A DNA stretch of 64,000 bases from positions 806,001 through 870,000 of the forward strand of contig CP143429.1 in the NCBI GenBank assembly GCA_039636775.1. The letters are read 5' to 3'. Both the position numbers and the translations under genes were made by a program. This DNA comes from Micrococcaceae bacterium Sec5.8. GTDB lineage: Bacteria > Actinomycetota > Actinomycetes > Actinomycetales > Micrococcaceae. Position 1 is the first letter of the stretch, and every line of letters starts with the position of its first letter. The notes under the pieces are model-generated. The model was not told where the DNA came from. It saw only the letters and a list, made by a program, of their open reading frames with translations, and searched no databases. Shown piece after piece: positions 17,572-26,506 of this stretch.

Positions 17572-18008
17572 CAGGGTTTCTTGTACCAGGGCTGCTGCTC
17601 CGCGCTTTCGGAGATATCCTCCAAAAGCAGTCGTGCTTTTTCCATAATCGACAACGCAGCTTCAGTCCGTGCCAGCTTGCGTTCACTCACCTCCAGCTGC
17701 CGGCGTAGACGACCGATTTCCGCCTGTTCAGCAGTGGGCTTGCCTATCTTTTCCCCAGGCTTCTTGCCCTCCAGGATGCCGGCGTCGCGGAGCTTGCGCC
17801 ACTCGGTGATTTGGGATGAATACAGGCCCTCGCGGCGCAGGTATGCCCCGCCTCCGGTGCCGTCGTCGCAGGCCCGTTGATACGCATCCAAGTGCGCCAA
17901 TTTTTGTGCCGGAGTGAACGACCTTCGAGGGGACGGCCCACCGGCGCGGGGGCCAGAATTACTCATGGATCCATCTTCCCGCACCGGGGAAATCGTGGAG
18001 ATAGACAT
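17571..18008 (-). CDS. IS3-family transposase OrfA, copy 1
   Basis: The 145-residue protein contains the HTH that binds the IS ends (RRSFTPAQKLAHLDAYQRAC; SSQITEWRKLRDAGIL) and a C-terminal leucine-zipper-like coiled coil (EIGRLRRQLEVSERKLARTE). A second in-frame ATG at codon 15 (MSNSG) is an alternative start with a possible GGAAG ribosome site. It precedes orfB with a TGATG overlap. It differs from copy 2 by one residue near the C-terminus (Pro versus Ser). Confidence 0.88.
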   Translation of the reverse strand: MSISTISPVREDGSMSNSGPRAGGPSPRRSFTPAQKLAHLDAYQRACDDGTGGGAYLRREGLYSSQITEWRKLRDAGILEGKKPGEKIGKPTAEQAEIGRLRRQLEVSERKLARTEAALSIMEKARLLLEDISESAEQQPWYKKP

Positions 18009-18051
18009 TGGTGATGTTCCTGATTCTCGCCCTACAGATTAAGCGAAGTTG

Positions 18052-18945
18052 CTATGAGCCGCTGGCCTCATCCAACCCTGACGCGTAGGGGAACACGCGC
18101 AGGAGGCTGAAAACGAAGTGCCGTGCATGGTCCGTCTTCATTCCTGTCCTTCCCCCCGCGCTCTCATGGGCAAGCTCGCGGAGGGCTACGTTACCGCCAT
18201 GGCCGTCTCGCGCGTACGCTGTCCACCGGCCGAGAATTCGTTCGGCACCATCGGCTTTGCCGACGTACTGTTTGCCGTTCGTGGAGTCCGTGATGAGGTA
18301 GATTCCCTGGACCTCTGACAGGGCGATACGCCAGTCCGTGTAGCGGGGATCGTCCACCATGTCGCGCAGTTGGTGGTAGGTGAGCAGTACGCCGTCGAAG
18401 CCTGGAAAGTGGACCTTGTCCCGGTCTGCGATCTCCAGCACGGGCATGCGCGCGCCTGTGGCTGAGCCCGCGCTCCGGTGCCAACTGCGGGGGTTGTCCC
18501 ATTCGACTACGAGCCGGTCATTGAGGGGTGCAAGGAATTCTGTCGGGCGCAGGTCGAAGCTTCTGTAGTTCTTGGTGGATGTTGTTGCCACTTCGCCGTG
18601 GTTCTCGTAAGTACCCCAAAGGCGGGAGCGACGCCCGCCGTCGGCAATGAGGATCACCCAGTATCGGGGAGGATTTGCCGGGAAGCGGGGCGGAATGTCT
18701 TGGGTTCTGGTGTAGGCGAGGACCCGCTCTTGGGTCAGATCCTCCGGCCCACGCAACGCATCGGGATCACTCGGCTTGAAGGTGTGGCGGATGACGTGTA
18801 TATCCTCCAGCCGGACCGCTGGGTCATAGTCCGCACCTATCCCGCTAAGCACATGACCCAGCGTAAGGGACGTGCGGGAGGTCGGCTCTTTGGAGAACAT
18901 TGTCTCCGCAGGCACGTAAAGGGCAGGGGATCGCAGATCAGACAC
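18052..18945 (-). pseudogene. GIY-YIG nuclease gene truncated at its 3' end by IS copy 1
   Basis: The 297-codon frame starts at GTG 18945. The N-terminal 200 residues are of unknown type, with PRYWVILIADGGRRSRLWGTY and ADRDKVHFPGFDGVLLTYH. The C-terminal part is a GIY-YIG domain: VQGIYLITDSTNGKQYVGKA, then RILGRWTAYARDGHGGNVALREL. The last 12 residues (PYASGLDEASGS) and the stop lie inside the IS end, so the natural C-terminus is lost. The family carries its catalytic Glu after the YIG region, and the truncation may remove part of the fold. The gene is probably a casualty of the IS insertion, though a shortened protein could still be made. Confidence 0.7.
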
Positions 18946-19059
18946 TGGAACACCTTATGCCAGTGACTCGTGCGTTCTAGTCAGCCGGTGAGACCTCTCG
19001 TATGTCTAGAGGTGCGAGACGATCTGGAGTGAAGCGTTTAGGGCACCTTCCAGGGGCGG

Positions 19060-19262
19060 CTTTATGGGCCGGCGTATACGGGCACGTCACCTCCAGCATC
19101 CGCACAGACAGCCTTTGGAACTACCCCCGGCACCACCCGGGACGTCACCGAACACCCGGGCTTGTACGCCGTCGGTTGCGTGGCTGACCGGGCACGGTTC
19201 GTCCATCGTGGCGGGCGTGGGCCCGCGATGTCGAGTACATTGCGCAGCACATCGCCTGCCGG
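19060..19262 (+). pseudogene. C-terminal fragment of a flavin monooxygenase gene
   Basis: Three plus-strand frames give pieces in order: DSLWNYPRH, then DVTEHPGLYAVG, then WLTGHGSSIVAGVG and finally DVEYIAQHIACR before a stop. These match the end of the intact monooxygenase at 39721-40986 (QWNYPRHSRGVTDVPGLYAVG, WLTKHLSATLPVVG, DDAEFVAGHIAAR). Frameshifts separate the pieces. This C-terminal piece lies upstream of the N-terminal piece at 20232-20643, so the gene order is scrambled. Confidence 0.7.
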
Positions 19263-19287
19263 TGAGGGCGACCTTCCAGAGGGGTGG

Positions 19288-20112
19288 CTACCCTGCGCAG
19301 GCCCCGTCGAAGTCCACTGGGGCGGCGAGGCCGGCCGAGCTGAACCATTCCCTGGCCCAGGCCTGGACCGAGGGGATCGCGAGTTGCTCGGCAACAAGCT
19401 CCGGCGGCCGGCCGAACACGGACTTCCCCTCCTCCAGGAGGTCCCCGGTGCCGCTTCCGGCGAGGAGCCCGAAGAGGGCAGGCTGGTCGAGGAAGGGAAT
19501 CTTCCCGCCGTCGCCGTCGGTCAGCACGCCCCAGCGCGAGGTGAACAGCGAAAACTCCTCCGGACTTTCCCCGTGGTCCATCACGAGCGGGCAGGCTTCG
19601 CCGTCGAGCTGGATCCGCGAGTAGTTGGGCTCCGTTTCGTCGAGGGCCATCAGTTGGACGTCGTCGAGCCACGAAAGCCAGACCGCTGTACACTCTCCCA
19701 GCAGCGGATACGGGGCGGCGGCGATGTAGCCGGCCTTGCTCACGTGGGCCGAGTGGCCAACGGCGACGTTGTGGAGCTGCCCCCGGACCAGCGGCAGGAC
19801 CGCGCTGACAGGCTGGTGGTAGTTGGCGAATTTCCGCCGCATCACGTCGGCGCTTGAATTCGAGCCGATTGAGACCACCAGGGAACGGGCTTCCAGCGGT
19901 GCCGCGCTGGCTTGCGCGAGGGCTTCATCCAATCCGGCTGAAAGCCCAAGGGGCCGGAATTCCTTGCCGTCCATAACACCCGAAGCCACGGGCGGGTCCC
20001 ACGGATACAGCAGCGGATCGAGATGGCCGGCGCCGTCCGCACTGCTCAGTCCCAACGCGTCATCCGAGTGAAGCCGGATGAAGCCGTCGGCATCGTGCTG
20101 GAGACTGATCAA
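19288..20112 (-). CDS. conserved-looking hypothetical protein
   Basis: The 274-residue frame is intact and has the high-G+C codon pattern of the flanking chromosome. It has no signal peptide or membrane span. Readable blocks include SLVVSIGSNSSADVMRRKF, VGHSAHVSKAGYIAAAPY, VWLSWLDDVQLMALDETEPN and LLEEGKSVFGRPPELVAEQL. No family is recognised. It sits between two pieces of one monooxygenase pseudogene, so it was probably carried in by the same rearrangement. Role unknown. Confidence 0.6.
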   Translation of the reverse strand: MISLQHDADGFIRLHSDDALGLSSADGAGHLDPLLYPWDPPVASGVMDGKEFRPLGLSAGLDEALAQASAAPLEARSLVVSIGSNSSADVMRRKFANYHQPVSAVLPLVRGQLHNVAVGHSAHVSKAGYIAAAPYPLLGECTAVWLSWLDDVQLMALDETEPNYSRIQLDGEACPLVMDHGESPEEFSLFTSRWGVLTDGDGGKIPFLDQPALFGLLAGSGTGDLLEEGKSVFGRPPELVAEQLAIPSVQAWAREWFSSAGLAAPVDFDGACAG

Positions 20113-20231
20113 GGCGGCCCGCTTTCATGGTTGGGACTTCCAGTGTCCCGCACTTTTGGGGGAACCCACATTCGGCATTTAGGGAGCCGGGCAGGCCGCG
20201 CCGCCATAGCTCAGGCCGCCAGGTAGCAGTC

Positions 20232-20643
20232 ATGCCGTCCCCCGAAGCAACTGCCCGTCACCGACACGCCGAGAGTCAACACCGTGGTGGTCGAGTCCGG
20301 ACAGGCGGGACTGGCCACCAGTTACTGGCTCGCCCCGGCCGGCGCTGAGCACCAGGTGCTGGAGCGGCGGGATGCTCTGGGTGGGGCGCGGCGGGACCGA
20401 TGGGACAATTTCTACCTGAACACCACCAACTCCTCGTTCATGCTGCCGGAGCTGAAGTACGACACCCCCGAGCGGTGCAGCCGGGCACGGAGGCGATCCG
20501 GATCACGCCGGCGGGCGGCCGGCAACCTCATCGTGGAGACCGTCGGCGGACGCCGGCAGAGGACGTGGTCTTGGCGAACGGCTCCTTCCAGCGCCCGCGC
20601 ATCCCTCCCGTCCGTCGGACTCCCGGGGGTACCGCCGCCGTGA
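20232..20643 (+). pseudogene. N-terminal fragment of a flavin monooxygenase gene
   Basis: Starting MPSPEATARHRHAES, the region continues after a frameshift with VVVESGQAGLATSYWLAPAG, GARRDRWDNFYLNTTNSSFM and, in another frame, EDVVLANGSFQRPRIPP. The intact paralogue at 39721-40986 has LVMGAGQAGLATSYWL, WQDRWESFYLNTPNFSFLL and RNVVLANGAFQVPRIPP at the same places. The FAD-binding GAGQAG has become ESGQAG, and an internal deletion removes about 60 residues. Non-functional. Confidence 0.75.
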
Positions 20644-21092
20644 CGTCTAGATATTGCACTCAACCTGCACGGGAAACCAAGGTGCCAATCGGTCAAACTT
20701 CTTTCCTTGAAAGACAAGATCCAGGCCAGGCCTCGGACTGTCCGGACGCGTAGATGTTACAAAATTGACCGCTTGGTCAACTTGGTCAGACGGGGACGCC
20801 GCTGCAGAAACTCGGCGTGGAAAAGTTCCGGAAGGCCTCCGCAATGAAGGCTACCTAGATCGTCAGGGGCAGCTCTAACCGACGAAGTTCATGTACAGAG
20901 GTTCAGCTGGGCCAGGCTCCCCTGATGTCTAGGGAACCTCGCGCCCGACAGACCAGTGCTCAAATTGCCGACAGTTCACCCCCCGGCTGATGGACGTCGC
21001 AAACTTGGGACAGGCCCGACTCCCGGAGACGCTTCGTCGGCAACCTTCTCCCCGACCAGTCCCCACCTGACGCGACGGCACACTTATTGACG
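20644..21092. other. no recognisable gene
   Basis: This 449-bp stretch after the monooxygenase fragment has no supported gene. One plus-strand frame with a short LDIALNLHGKP segment could be a further decayed piece of the monooxygenase (the intact protein has ILQVNLHG), but this is weak. It ends at the stop of the DrmB-like gene and may hold its terminator. I see no clear hairpin with a T-run. Confidence 0.4.
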
Positions 21093-23033
21093 CTACAGTT
21101 CTAGATCGGAAAAGTAGCCAAGCGTTGGATCGGTCAGAGTCCCGATCACCAGACCGCGATCCAGGAACCGGTTGAACTGCTCACAGCTGGTCTCAGGCAA
21201 CAACGCGCAGCCGTGGCAGGCCGCGAGGTTGCACGAGTCCGGACCCTGCCCCTTCTCGCCTGCATCCATGCAAACTGGGTCGGTCGAACACCAACGTGCT
21301 CCGCTCAGCGCCGACGCAAAGACCGACCGCATGTTGTCCGGGCGAGACATCCTGACGAGCCCGCCCATCGTGCCTTCGGAGTCTCCCGCCGCAGTGTAGA
21401 GCAAGAGTCCTGCTGTATGCCGATCAGCTGCATCAGACACATACAACCGCTCCCGAAGGGACGCGGAGCTGTAACCACAGGCGAAGACCAGCTGATTAAT
21501 CAGCAGATGGCCCAACGTATGAAGCAGTACGTACCGTGGGCTGAGCGTGCGTGCATGGAGCCCACGCTGCGACGCGACGTGGCCGTAGTGCGCGGTAATC
21601 TTGTCCGCTCGTGCCTGGACCTCAGGTCGAGCCTCCCACTTCGCGAGGCGATCGCTGTCAATCTCGATATAGATCCCCTCGCCCTTCACGACGTATGCAG
21701 GCAGCCAGTCCTGTTCAGGTGAAAGCGACTGACGACGTAAGAGAGCCTTCCCGACGCTGAGCTTGAGGACGTCATCTCGCACCCGCGTAAAGCCACGGAG
21801 TGCCCTCGTCTCTCGTAAGACATCAACGCTCCTCACACGGTCGAAATGCAACGCCAGGTCGGCATGCATTCCCGGATTGGTTGCCGTCAGGTAATCGTCC
21901 TTCGGCGTTTCGCGGATCGCAACGTATTCGGGATAGCGCCATTCGTCGTCTTCCGTAAGGAGCTCCGTACCGCCTTCCTCGCTCAACTCAGGCTGCGGCC
22001 CTTCGACCCCCAGCAGGTCTCGATAGCCGGCCATGAGTTCTTCATCCGAGATCGGCCTAAATCGTTCCGGCGGAACGTTACGCATTAGCGTCTTACGCAG
22101 TACCGCGACATCAAGATCTTCGCCAAAAGCTGTGTGCAGGGTCCGCATGGTCGCACTCACCGCCGGGTGACGCATCAACTCGTGCATCTCTACACTGACC
22201 GCGCCCTCTTTCCTCGGGAGGTAGATCGATGACTCCACTTTCGGGAAGTAGACGTTCCCGGCACCACGCAGCGCGCCTCGCATAGGCAACCCGCAGACGC
22301 CGTCGAGTTCCGCCAACCACGGCCGTGCGCCAGTGCAGTAGTGCGGGTCATTCTCGTTCAAGGACAGCTGATCGGTCAGGTTTGTGTGCTCTTCACCTTG
22401 GGAGTCTCGCCACGATCCCGTGATGCCGAGAAGTGACCGCTGTTTCCCGCAACCATCAACAACTTTTCCCTTGACAAGGCCACAGGTTACGACCTGACCC
22501 TCGAGGCCCCCACCACCCCGTGATTCAAGGCGCAAGACACCCTTACATTTCGGGTTATGAGCGCGGTGCACCCACTTGTCGAATGGGAAGTCGTCGAGAT
22601 GCCCAGCTATGCAGATGGCGACGAAGGGCACCTGGGACATCCGGGGCTTGTACTGTCTGTCGGCGTGCTCTGAGTCTGGACACTTCTCACCCTGTTGCAT
22701 AGTAAGGGTGCTGAGCTTGAGTCGTTTGCAGTACATACAGAAGCTCCAGCGAGGAAATCGCAGCACCGGCACCGTCAGCTTGACGTTACGTTGATCGCTT
22801 CCTGCGCCTTGGTAGCGATAATCCGGCGGGAGACGGAACTCCTGAACCCGCAGCCGCGCCTCAAGGCGCCAGTCGTGCTCCTGGTACTCCTCCAAAGCGA
22901 GGTTTGGATTACTAGCCGGATACCAGTGATCCAAGCCAGCAGTAATGATCGACGTCCCATTGACCAGGACACTCATCGCCCCCACACCGAACGGCGTAAC
23001 GACCTGCGCCCGCCGCATGCTACCCGTACTCAT
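21093..23033 (-). CDS. drmB: DrmB-like protein (DUF1998, zinc cluster)
   Basis: The 646-residue protein has an N-terminal zinc-ribbon-like segment (FCMYCKRLKL... GEKCPDSEH), a middle of unknown fold, and a C-terminal DUF1998 region: RYVLLHTLGHLLINQLVFAC near residue 510, LLLYTAAGDSEGTMGGLVRM, and the Cys-rich end (WCSTDPVC, DSCNLAACHGC, PETSCEQFN). This order is typical of DrmB, the DUF1998 partner of the DISARM helicase. In DISARM, DrmA and DrmB form a complex that loads on DNA. Its ATG overlaps the drmA-like stop (ATGA at 23030-23033), and it is the last gene of the five-gene operon. Confidence 0.85.
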   Translation of the reverse strand: MSTGSMRRAQVVTPFGVGAMSVLVNGTSIITAGLDHWYPASNPNLALEEYQEHDWRLEARLRVQEFRLPPDYRYQGAGSDQRNVKLTVPVLRFPRWSFCMYCKRLKLSTLTMQQGEKCPDSEHADRQYKPRMSQVPFVAICIAGHLDDFPFDKWVHRAHNPKCKGVLRLESRGGGGLEGQVVTCGLVKGKVVDGCGKQRSLLGITGSWRDSQGEEHTNLTDQLSLNENDPHYCTGARPWLAELDGVCGLPMRGALRGAGNVYFPKVESSIYLPRKEGAVSVEMHELMRHPAVSATMRTLHTAFGEDLDVAVLRKTLMRNVPPERFRPISDEELMAGYRDLLGVEGPQPELSEEGGTELLTEDDEWRYPEYVAIRETPKDDYLTATNPGMHADLALHFDRVRSVDVLRETRALRGFTRVRDDVLKLSVGKALLRRQSLSPEQDWLPAYVVKGEGIYIEIDSDRLAKWEARPEVQARADKITAHYGHVASQRGLHARTLSPRYVLLHTLGHLLINQLVFACGYSSASLRERLYVSDAADRHTAGLLLYTAAGDSEGTMGGLVRMSRPDNMRSVFASALSGARWCSTDPVCMDAGEKGQGPDSCNLAACHGCALLPETSCEQFNRFLDRGLVIGTLTDPTLGYFSDLEL

Positions 23034-26000
23034 AGTTCTCCCTCCTCAGCCTCTGCGTCAACCCGGTTGTAAGCAAGGGAAATCTGCAACCGACACTCAG
23101 CGTCGACGTTGCGCATGCTGGTCGGGACTTCCCAGATCGTCGCCTCGCTGTCGAGGTCCGGCAGGGTTCCGGCATACCGCATCAAACCCTGTTTAGGATC
23201 CCCTTGAATGACGTTGGCCGACCACATAGTTCGCTCCCAGCTCGCCCACTGCCGGGCCCGGCGCTTGGCCATGCGTTTCAGCACCGGCACCTCGTCGGGG
23301 TCGGCGATGGCTGCCCGTGCTTCAAGCAGAGCAATCGCATCTTCATACTCGCGCAGCGGAAACGGGTACGGCGGGAGTAGCGGCGCTACATGGCGGATGT
23401 GTGCCACCGCAGCGGCATGGAGTGCGCGACGCAACACCGGCGCAGCAAACGGCGTCACCGACGTTGGCTCGACCTGCGCGTAGAGCCGTTGATGGTAGGT
23501 GCGAAAGCGCTCATAGTGGCTTCGGTCTCGCGGCTTCGCCGCGCCATAGATAGCAATGACTAGCCCGGGACTGACGTCCGCCCGACGGCCGACTCGACCG
23601 CTGACCTGGATGTACTGTGCCGTGGTCTTGGGCTGGCCAACGATCGTCATGAGTCCGAGCCGGTCGATATCGACACCGACTTCGATGATGTTCGACGCCA
23701 AGCAGATGTCGACACAGTTCGGCGACCCGTAACGAGCCTGGAGTACCTCGATGGCCTTCGGGATCTCATCGCTTCGACGCCGGGAGGTGAGCTCCATCGT
23801 CTCCCGCGGCCAACGCGGTTCGATACCATCCCGGAAGCGCAGTCCGGTCAAGTAGTCAGGTACGTCCGATTCCAGCAGCGACACGGTGTTGCCCAGCTCG
23901 CGCAGGCTGTTGAGGAAGTTGACATTCGTCCAGTAACCATCACGGTCGGGCTCGGGGATCTCGGTACCTGCCTGCAGGGTTGCCGCTGCGACTCGCACTT
24001 GGACAGTCTGCATCGACCCGAGCGAAGAGCTCATGACGCCGAGATAGCGGCGTCCCGGCTCGAGCGAGCCATCGTCGAGCGTGGCCGCCTCAGCGAAAAA
24101 CGAATGCCCTTCTTCCAGCCCATGCGGCGGGAAGAGTGCCACCTGCTGGCGTCCGAAGAGTCCCCGGATTTGATCCTCATACCGCCGAATGGTGGCCGTC
24201 GATGCGATGATCTTGGGCGGCACAGGCTCACCGCCGCGATAATCGGTGCACAGCTCGTCGATCACGGGTTCATATAGACCGACCATCGAGCCAAGCGGTC
24301 CAGAGATCAGATGGAGCTCGTCCTGGATGATGAGGCCAGGCGGAGACACCTGGCGGCTACCGTCATCGCCTAAGCCGAACAGTCGTCTCGACTCTGGGCG
24401 CCAAGCCATCATGGCGAACTTGTCGACGGTACCGATGACGATCGATGGGCGAGTTTCGTAGATGTCGTCGTCGACGACATGCACCGGCAACCCCTTCCGT
24501 CCGCTGAACAGACAGACCGTATCGACACAGCGAAAGATGACCTTCTGCCCGACTTGTTCGTAGCCGATGACGTCCTGACCACTTCGCCCTCTCGGTTTCG
24601 TGCCCATCTGAGCCCCGCACCAAGGACAGCGGAGTAGCAGAAACTCATTCTGTGTCTGCGGGTCGCGCCTCAACTGACTCAGAACCTCGACGGCCCTCTT
24701 CCAGGTATTCGGAGTAGAGGACCCACCAAGCCAAATCCCAATACTAAATCGGGTCTCGCCGAGATCCTCCGCATTCTTCGATCGGATGTCCTCTAGAACG
24801 CAGACCAATGCCGCAGCACGAAGAAACTGTTGTGCTGTTAGCAGCCGCAGCGTGTAGCGCATGAGCGTGTCGGTGCCCGCATCCTCTGGGTTGCGCAGAC
24901 GCCGGGCAAGCAAGCTGATCGCCGACGCACCGAGGTAAGCCTCCGTCTTACCTCCACCAGTCGGAAAGAAGATCAGGTCTACTATTCCGCGGGTGGCACG
25001 CGAAGGCTCCACGAGTTCAGGCAAACTAGCCAGGATGAAGGCGATCTGGAATGGACGCCAGTTGCCCGTCCCCGGCTTCACGACAGGTTCCGGGTGCGGA
25101 CCCTGCACTCGCAGAATTCCACCAGACCCGGCGGCGACTTCGCGAGGCTCGAAGCGCGATCGCACCTGCTGGTAGAGCATGGCTTCGTTCATTAGCCGGA
25201 AGGCGCGGCCAGCGATCGGATTAGAGTTCACGAGATCCCACCCGGCCCGCATCCTAGCCAGCGCCTCACGACAGAGCGTCATGTGCCTCGTCGCGGCTGG
25301 CCGAAAACGGGGCGAAAGTTCCGGGATGAGTCTCTCCTGCTGGGTGATCCACACATCGTAGAGGCGTAGGACTGTTTCAACCTGCACCCGTCCTGCGTCG
25401 CTTCCCTCAGCCAACGACGCCATGCTAACCATGACCGGCGTTCTGTTTCCCGTCTCATCCGTCACGTATATGTTCGGCGTCAAGCTGACGACCTCATATA
25501 CCGGGAGCGGTTCAGCCTGGACCCACGACGTTGCCTCGTGCTTGGCTTCGCCCCACTCCGCAGCACAGCCGTGTCCAATTGCGTAGGTCCGCTTGTTCCT
25601 GTACAGCAGATCTATAGATTGTTCTTCTTCGTCCCGGTCCGGCTGCTCGACGTCGTGGTAGGCCTCGATCGTGAGCCCACCCGCGGCAGCAACCGTGAAG
25701 CCCATCTGGAACAGGGCGCTGGCCGAACCGGTGCCTGACGTTTGATTCAGAACGGCCACTGTCACGAGCCGGAGTTCAGGGTCATGCTCTCCGGGAACCG
25801 GCCGGCTGAAGACCTGCGTAGTCGGAGCAACGCGCGGTCGCTCTTCGCCACTTGCCGTATCAACGTTCTTGAGCCGATTGTTCTCGTTTAGAAGCACGTG
25901 CCCCGGAACCGTGCCAGAGAGTTCGAACGGGCGACGGAGCCACCACTCGCGGGCTTTGGTCACTCCCGGAATGTGCACGCTCAACTTGTCGTAGTAGGCG

Positions 26001-26506
26001 CCCTTCACCGTGACTACCAAGTAGCCGTTTGTCGGCACGCGGCATTTGAACGAGATCGCCATCGCTGACGGCTTGAAGGTGTTGGCGTCGCTGAGGTCGA
26101 AGTCGTCGGAATCTGCCTCATCATGGCGAAGTCGCCCCTTGACCTCAACAGTCGGGGCGTCGAGATGCACCTCGGTACCTCCGAGCCCAGCGACCCAGCT
26201 GAGGTCGGGGTCATCCTGCGAACCCCCGTCGGAAGTCCCGGGAGACGAGATCGCTGTACCTCGCTGTGCTGCGCCGTTGTGTAGCACACCTATGCCATAG
26301 CGACGGAGAGGATCCGAGCGCGTGAGGATCTCCTGGTGCGTCGTCGTCTCGTGAAACTGACCGCGGCTGGCTTCTTGAGATTCGAAGGTCAGCACCCCCG
26401 AGGAGCAGTCGAGTGGCGTCCCGGGGGGCGAGTCCGTGTCCACAGGACCAAATAACTCGCGCCGAACTGCCGCCTCGACGATACCGCGCGCCTCCAGCCC
26501 AGTCAT
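23030..26506 (-). CDS. drmA: DrmA-like SF2 helicase
   Basis: The 1,158-residue protein has a long N-terminal region (about 1-480) of beta-rich unknown fold, then an SF2 helicase core. Walker A is FFPTGGGKTEAYLGAS (near residue 514), motif II LIIQDELHLISGPLGSM (near 729; DELH), motif III ASTATIRRYEDQI. The C-terminal RecA domain has LASNIIEVGVDIDRLG and IQVSGRVGRRADVSPGL (near 950). The length and the pairing with DUF1998 fit DrmA, the single-stranded-DNA-binding helicase of DISARM. It is coupled to genes on both sides by ATGA overlaps. All ATPase motifs look intact. Confidence 0.87.
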   Translation of the reverse strand: MTGLEARGIVEAAVRRELFGPVDTDSPPGTPLDCSSGVLTFESQEASRGQFHETTTHQEILTRSDPLRRYGIGVLHNGAAQRGTAISSPGTSDGGSQDDPDLSWVAGLGGTEVHLDAPTVEVKGRLRHDEADSDDFDLSDANTFKPSAMAISFKCRVPTNGYLVVTVKGAYYDKLSVHIPGVTKAREWWLRRPFELSGTVPGHVLLNENNRLKNVDTASGEERPRVAPTTQVFSRPVPGEHDPELRLVTVAVLNQTSGTGSASALFQMGFTVAAAGGLTIEAYHDVEQPDRDEEEQSIDLLYRNKRTYAIGHGCAAEWGEAKHEATSWVQAEPLPVYEVVSLTPNIYVTDETGNRTPVMVSMASLAEGSDAGRVQVETVLRLYDVWITQQERLIPELSPRFRPAATRHMTLCREALARMRAGWDLVNSNPIAGRAFRLMNEAMLYQQVRSRFEPREVAAGSGGILRVQGPHPEPVVKPGTGNWRPFQIAFILASLPELVEPSRATRGIVDLIFFPTGGGKTEAYLGASAISLLARRLRNPEDAGTDTLMRYTLRLLTAQQFLRAAALVCVLEDIRSKNAEDLGETRFSIGIWLGGSSTPNTWKRAVEVLSQLRRDPQTQNEFLLLRCPWCGAQMGTKPRGRSGQDVIGYEQVGQKVIFRCVDTVCLFSGRKGLPVHVVDDDIYETRPSIVIGTVDKFAMMAWRPESRRLFGLGDDGSRQVSPPGLIIQDELHLISGPLGSMVGLYEPVIDELCTDYRGGEPVPPKIIASTATIRRYEDQIRGLFGRQQVALFPPHGLEEGHSFFAEAATLDDGSLEPGRRYLGVMSSSLGSMQTVQVRVAAATLQAGTEIPEPDRDGYWTNVNFLNSLRELGNTVSLLESDVPDYLTGLRFRDGIEPRWPRETMELTSRRRSDEIPKAIEVLQARYGSPNCVDICLASNIIEVGVDIDRLGLMTIVGQPKTTAQYIQVSGRVGRRADVSPGLVIAIYGAAKPRDRSHYERFRTYHQRLYAQVEPTSVTPFAAPVLRRALHAAAVAHIRHVAPLLPPYPFPLREYEDAIALLEARAAIADPDEVPVLKRMAKRRARQWASWERTMWSANVIQGDPKQGLMRYAGTLPDLDSEATIWEVPTSMRNVDAECRLQISLAYNRVDAEAEEGEL

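Larger units (their letters stand above)
16536..18090 (-). mobile_element. IS3-family insertion sequence, copy 1
   Basis: The 1,555-bp element is nearly identical to 33649-35203 in opposite orientation. Identity with the second copy starts and stops sharply at these coordinates. The two ends share an imperfect inverted repeat around ATGAGGCCAG (16551-16563 region and 18057-18074 region). It carries orfA and orfB. Its orfA end faces the bracketed segment. No direct target duplication is obvious on either side. Confidence 0.85.
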
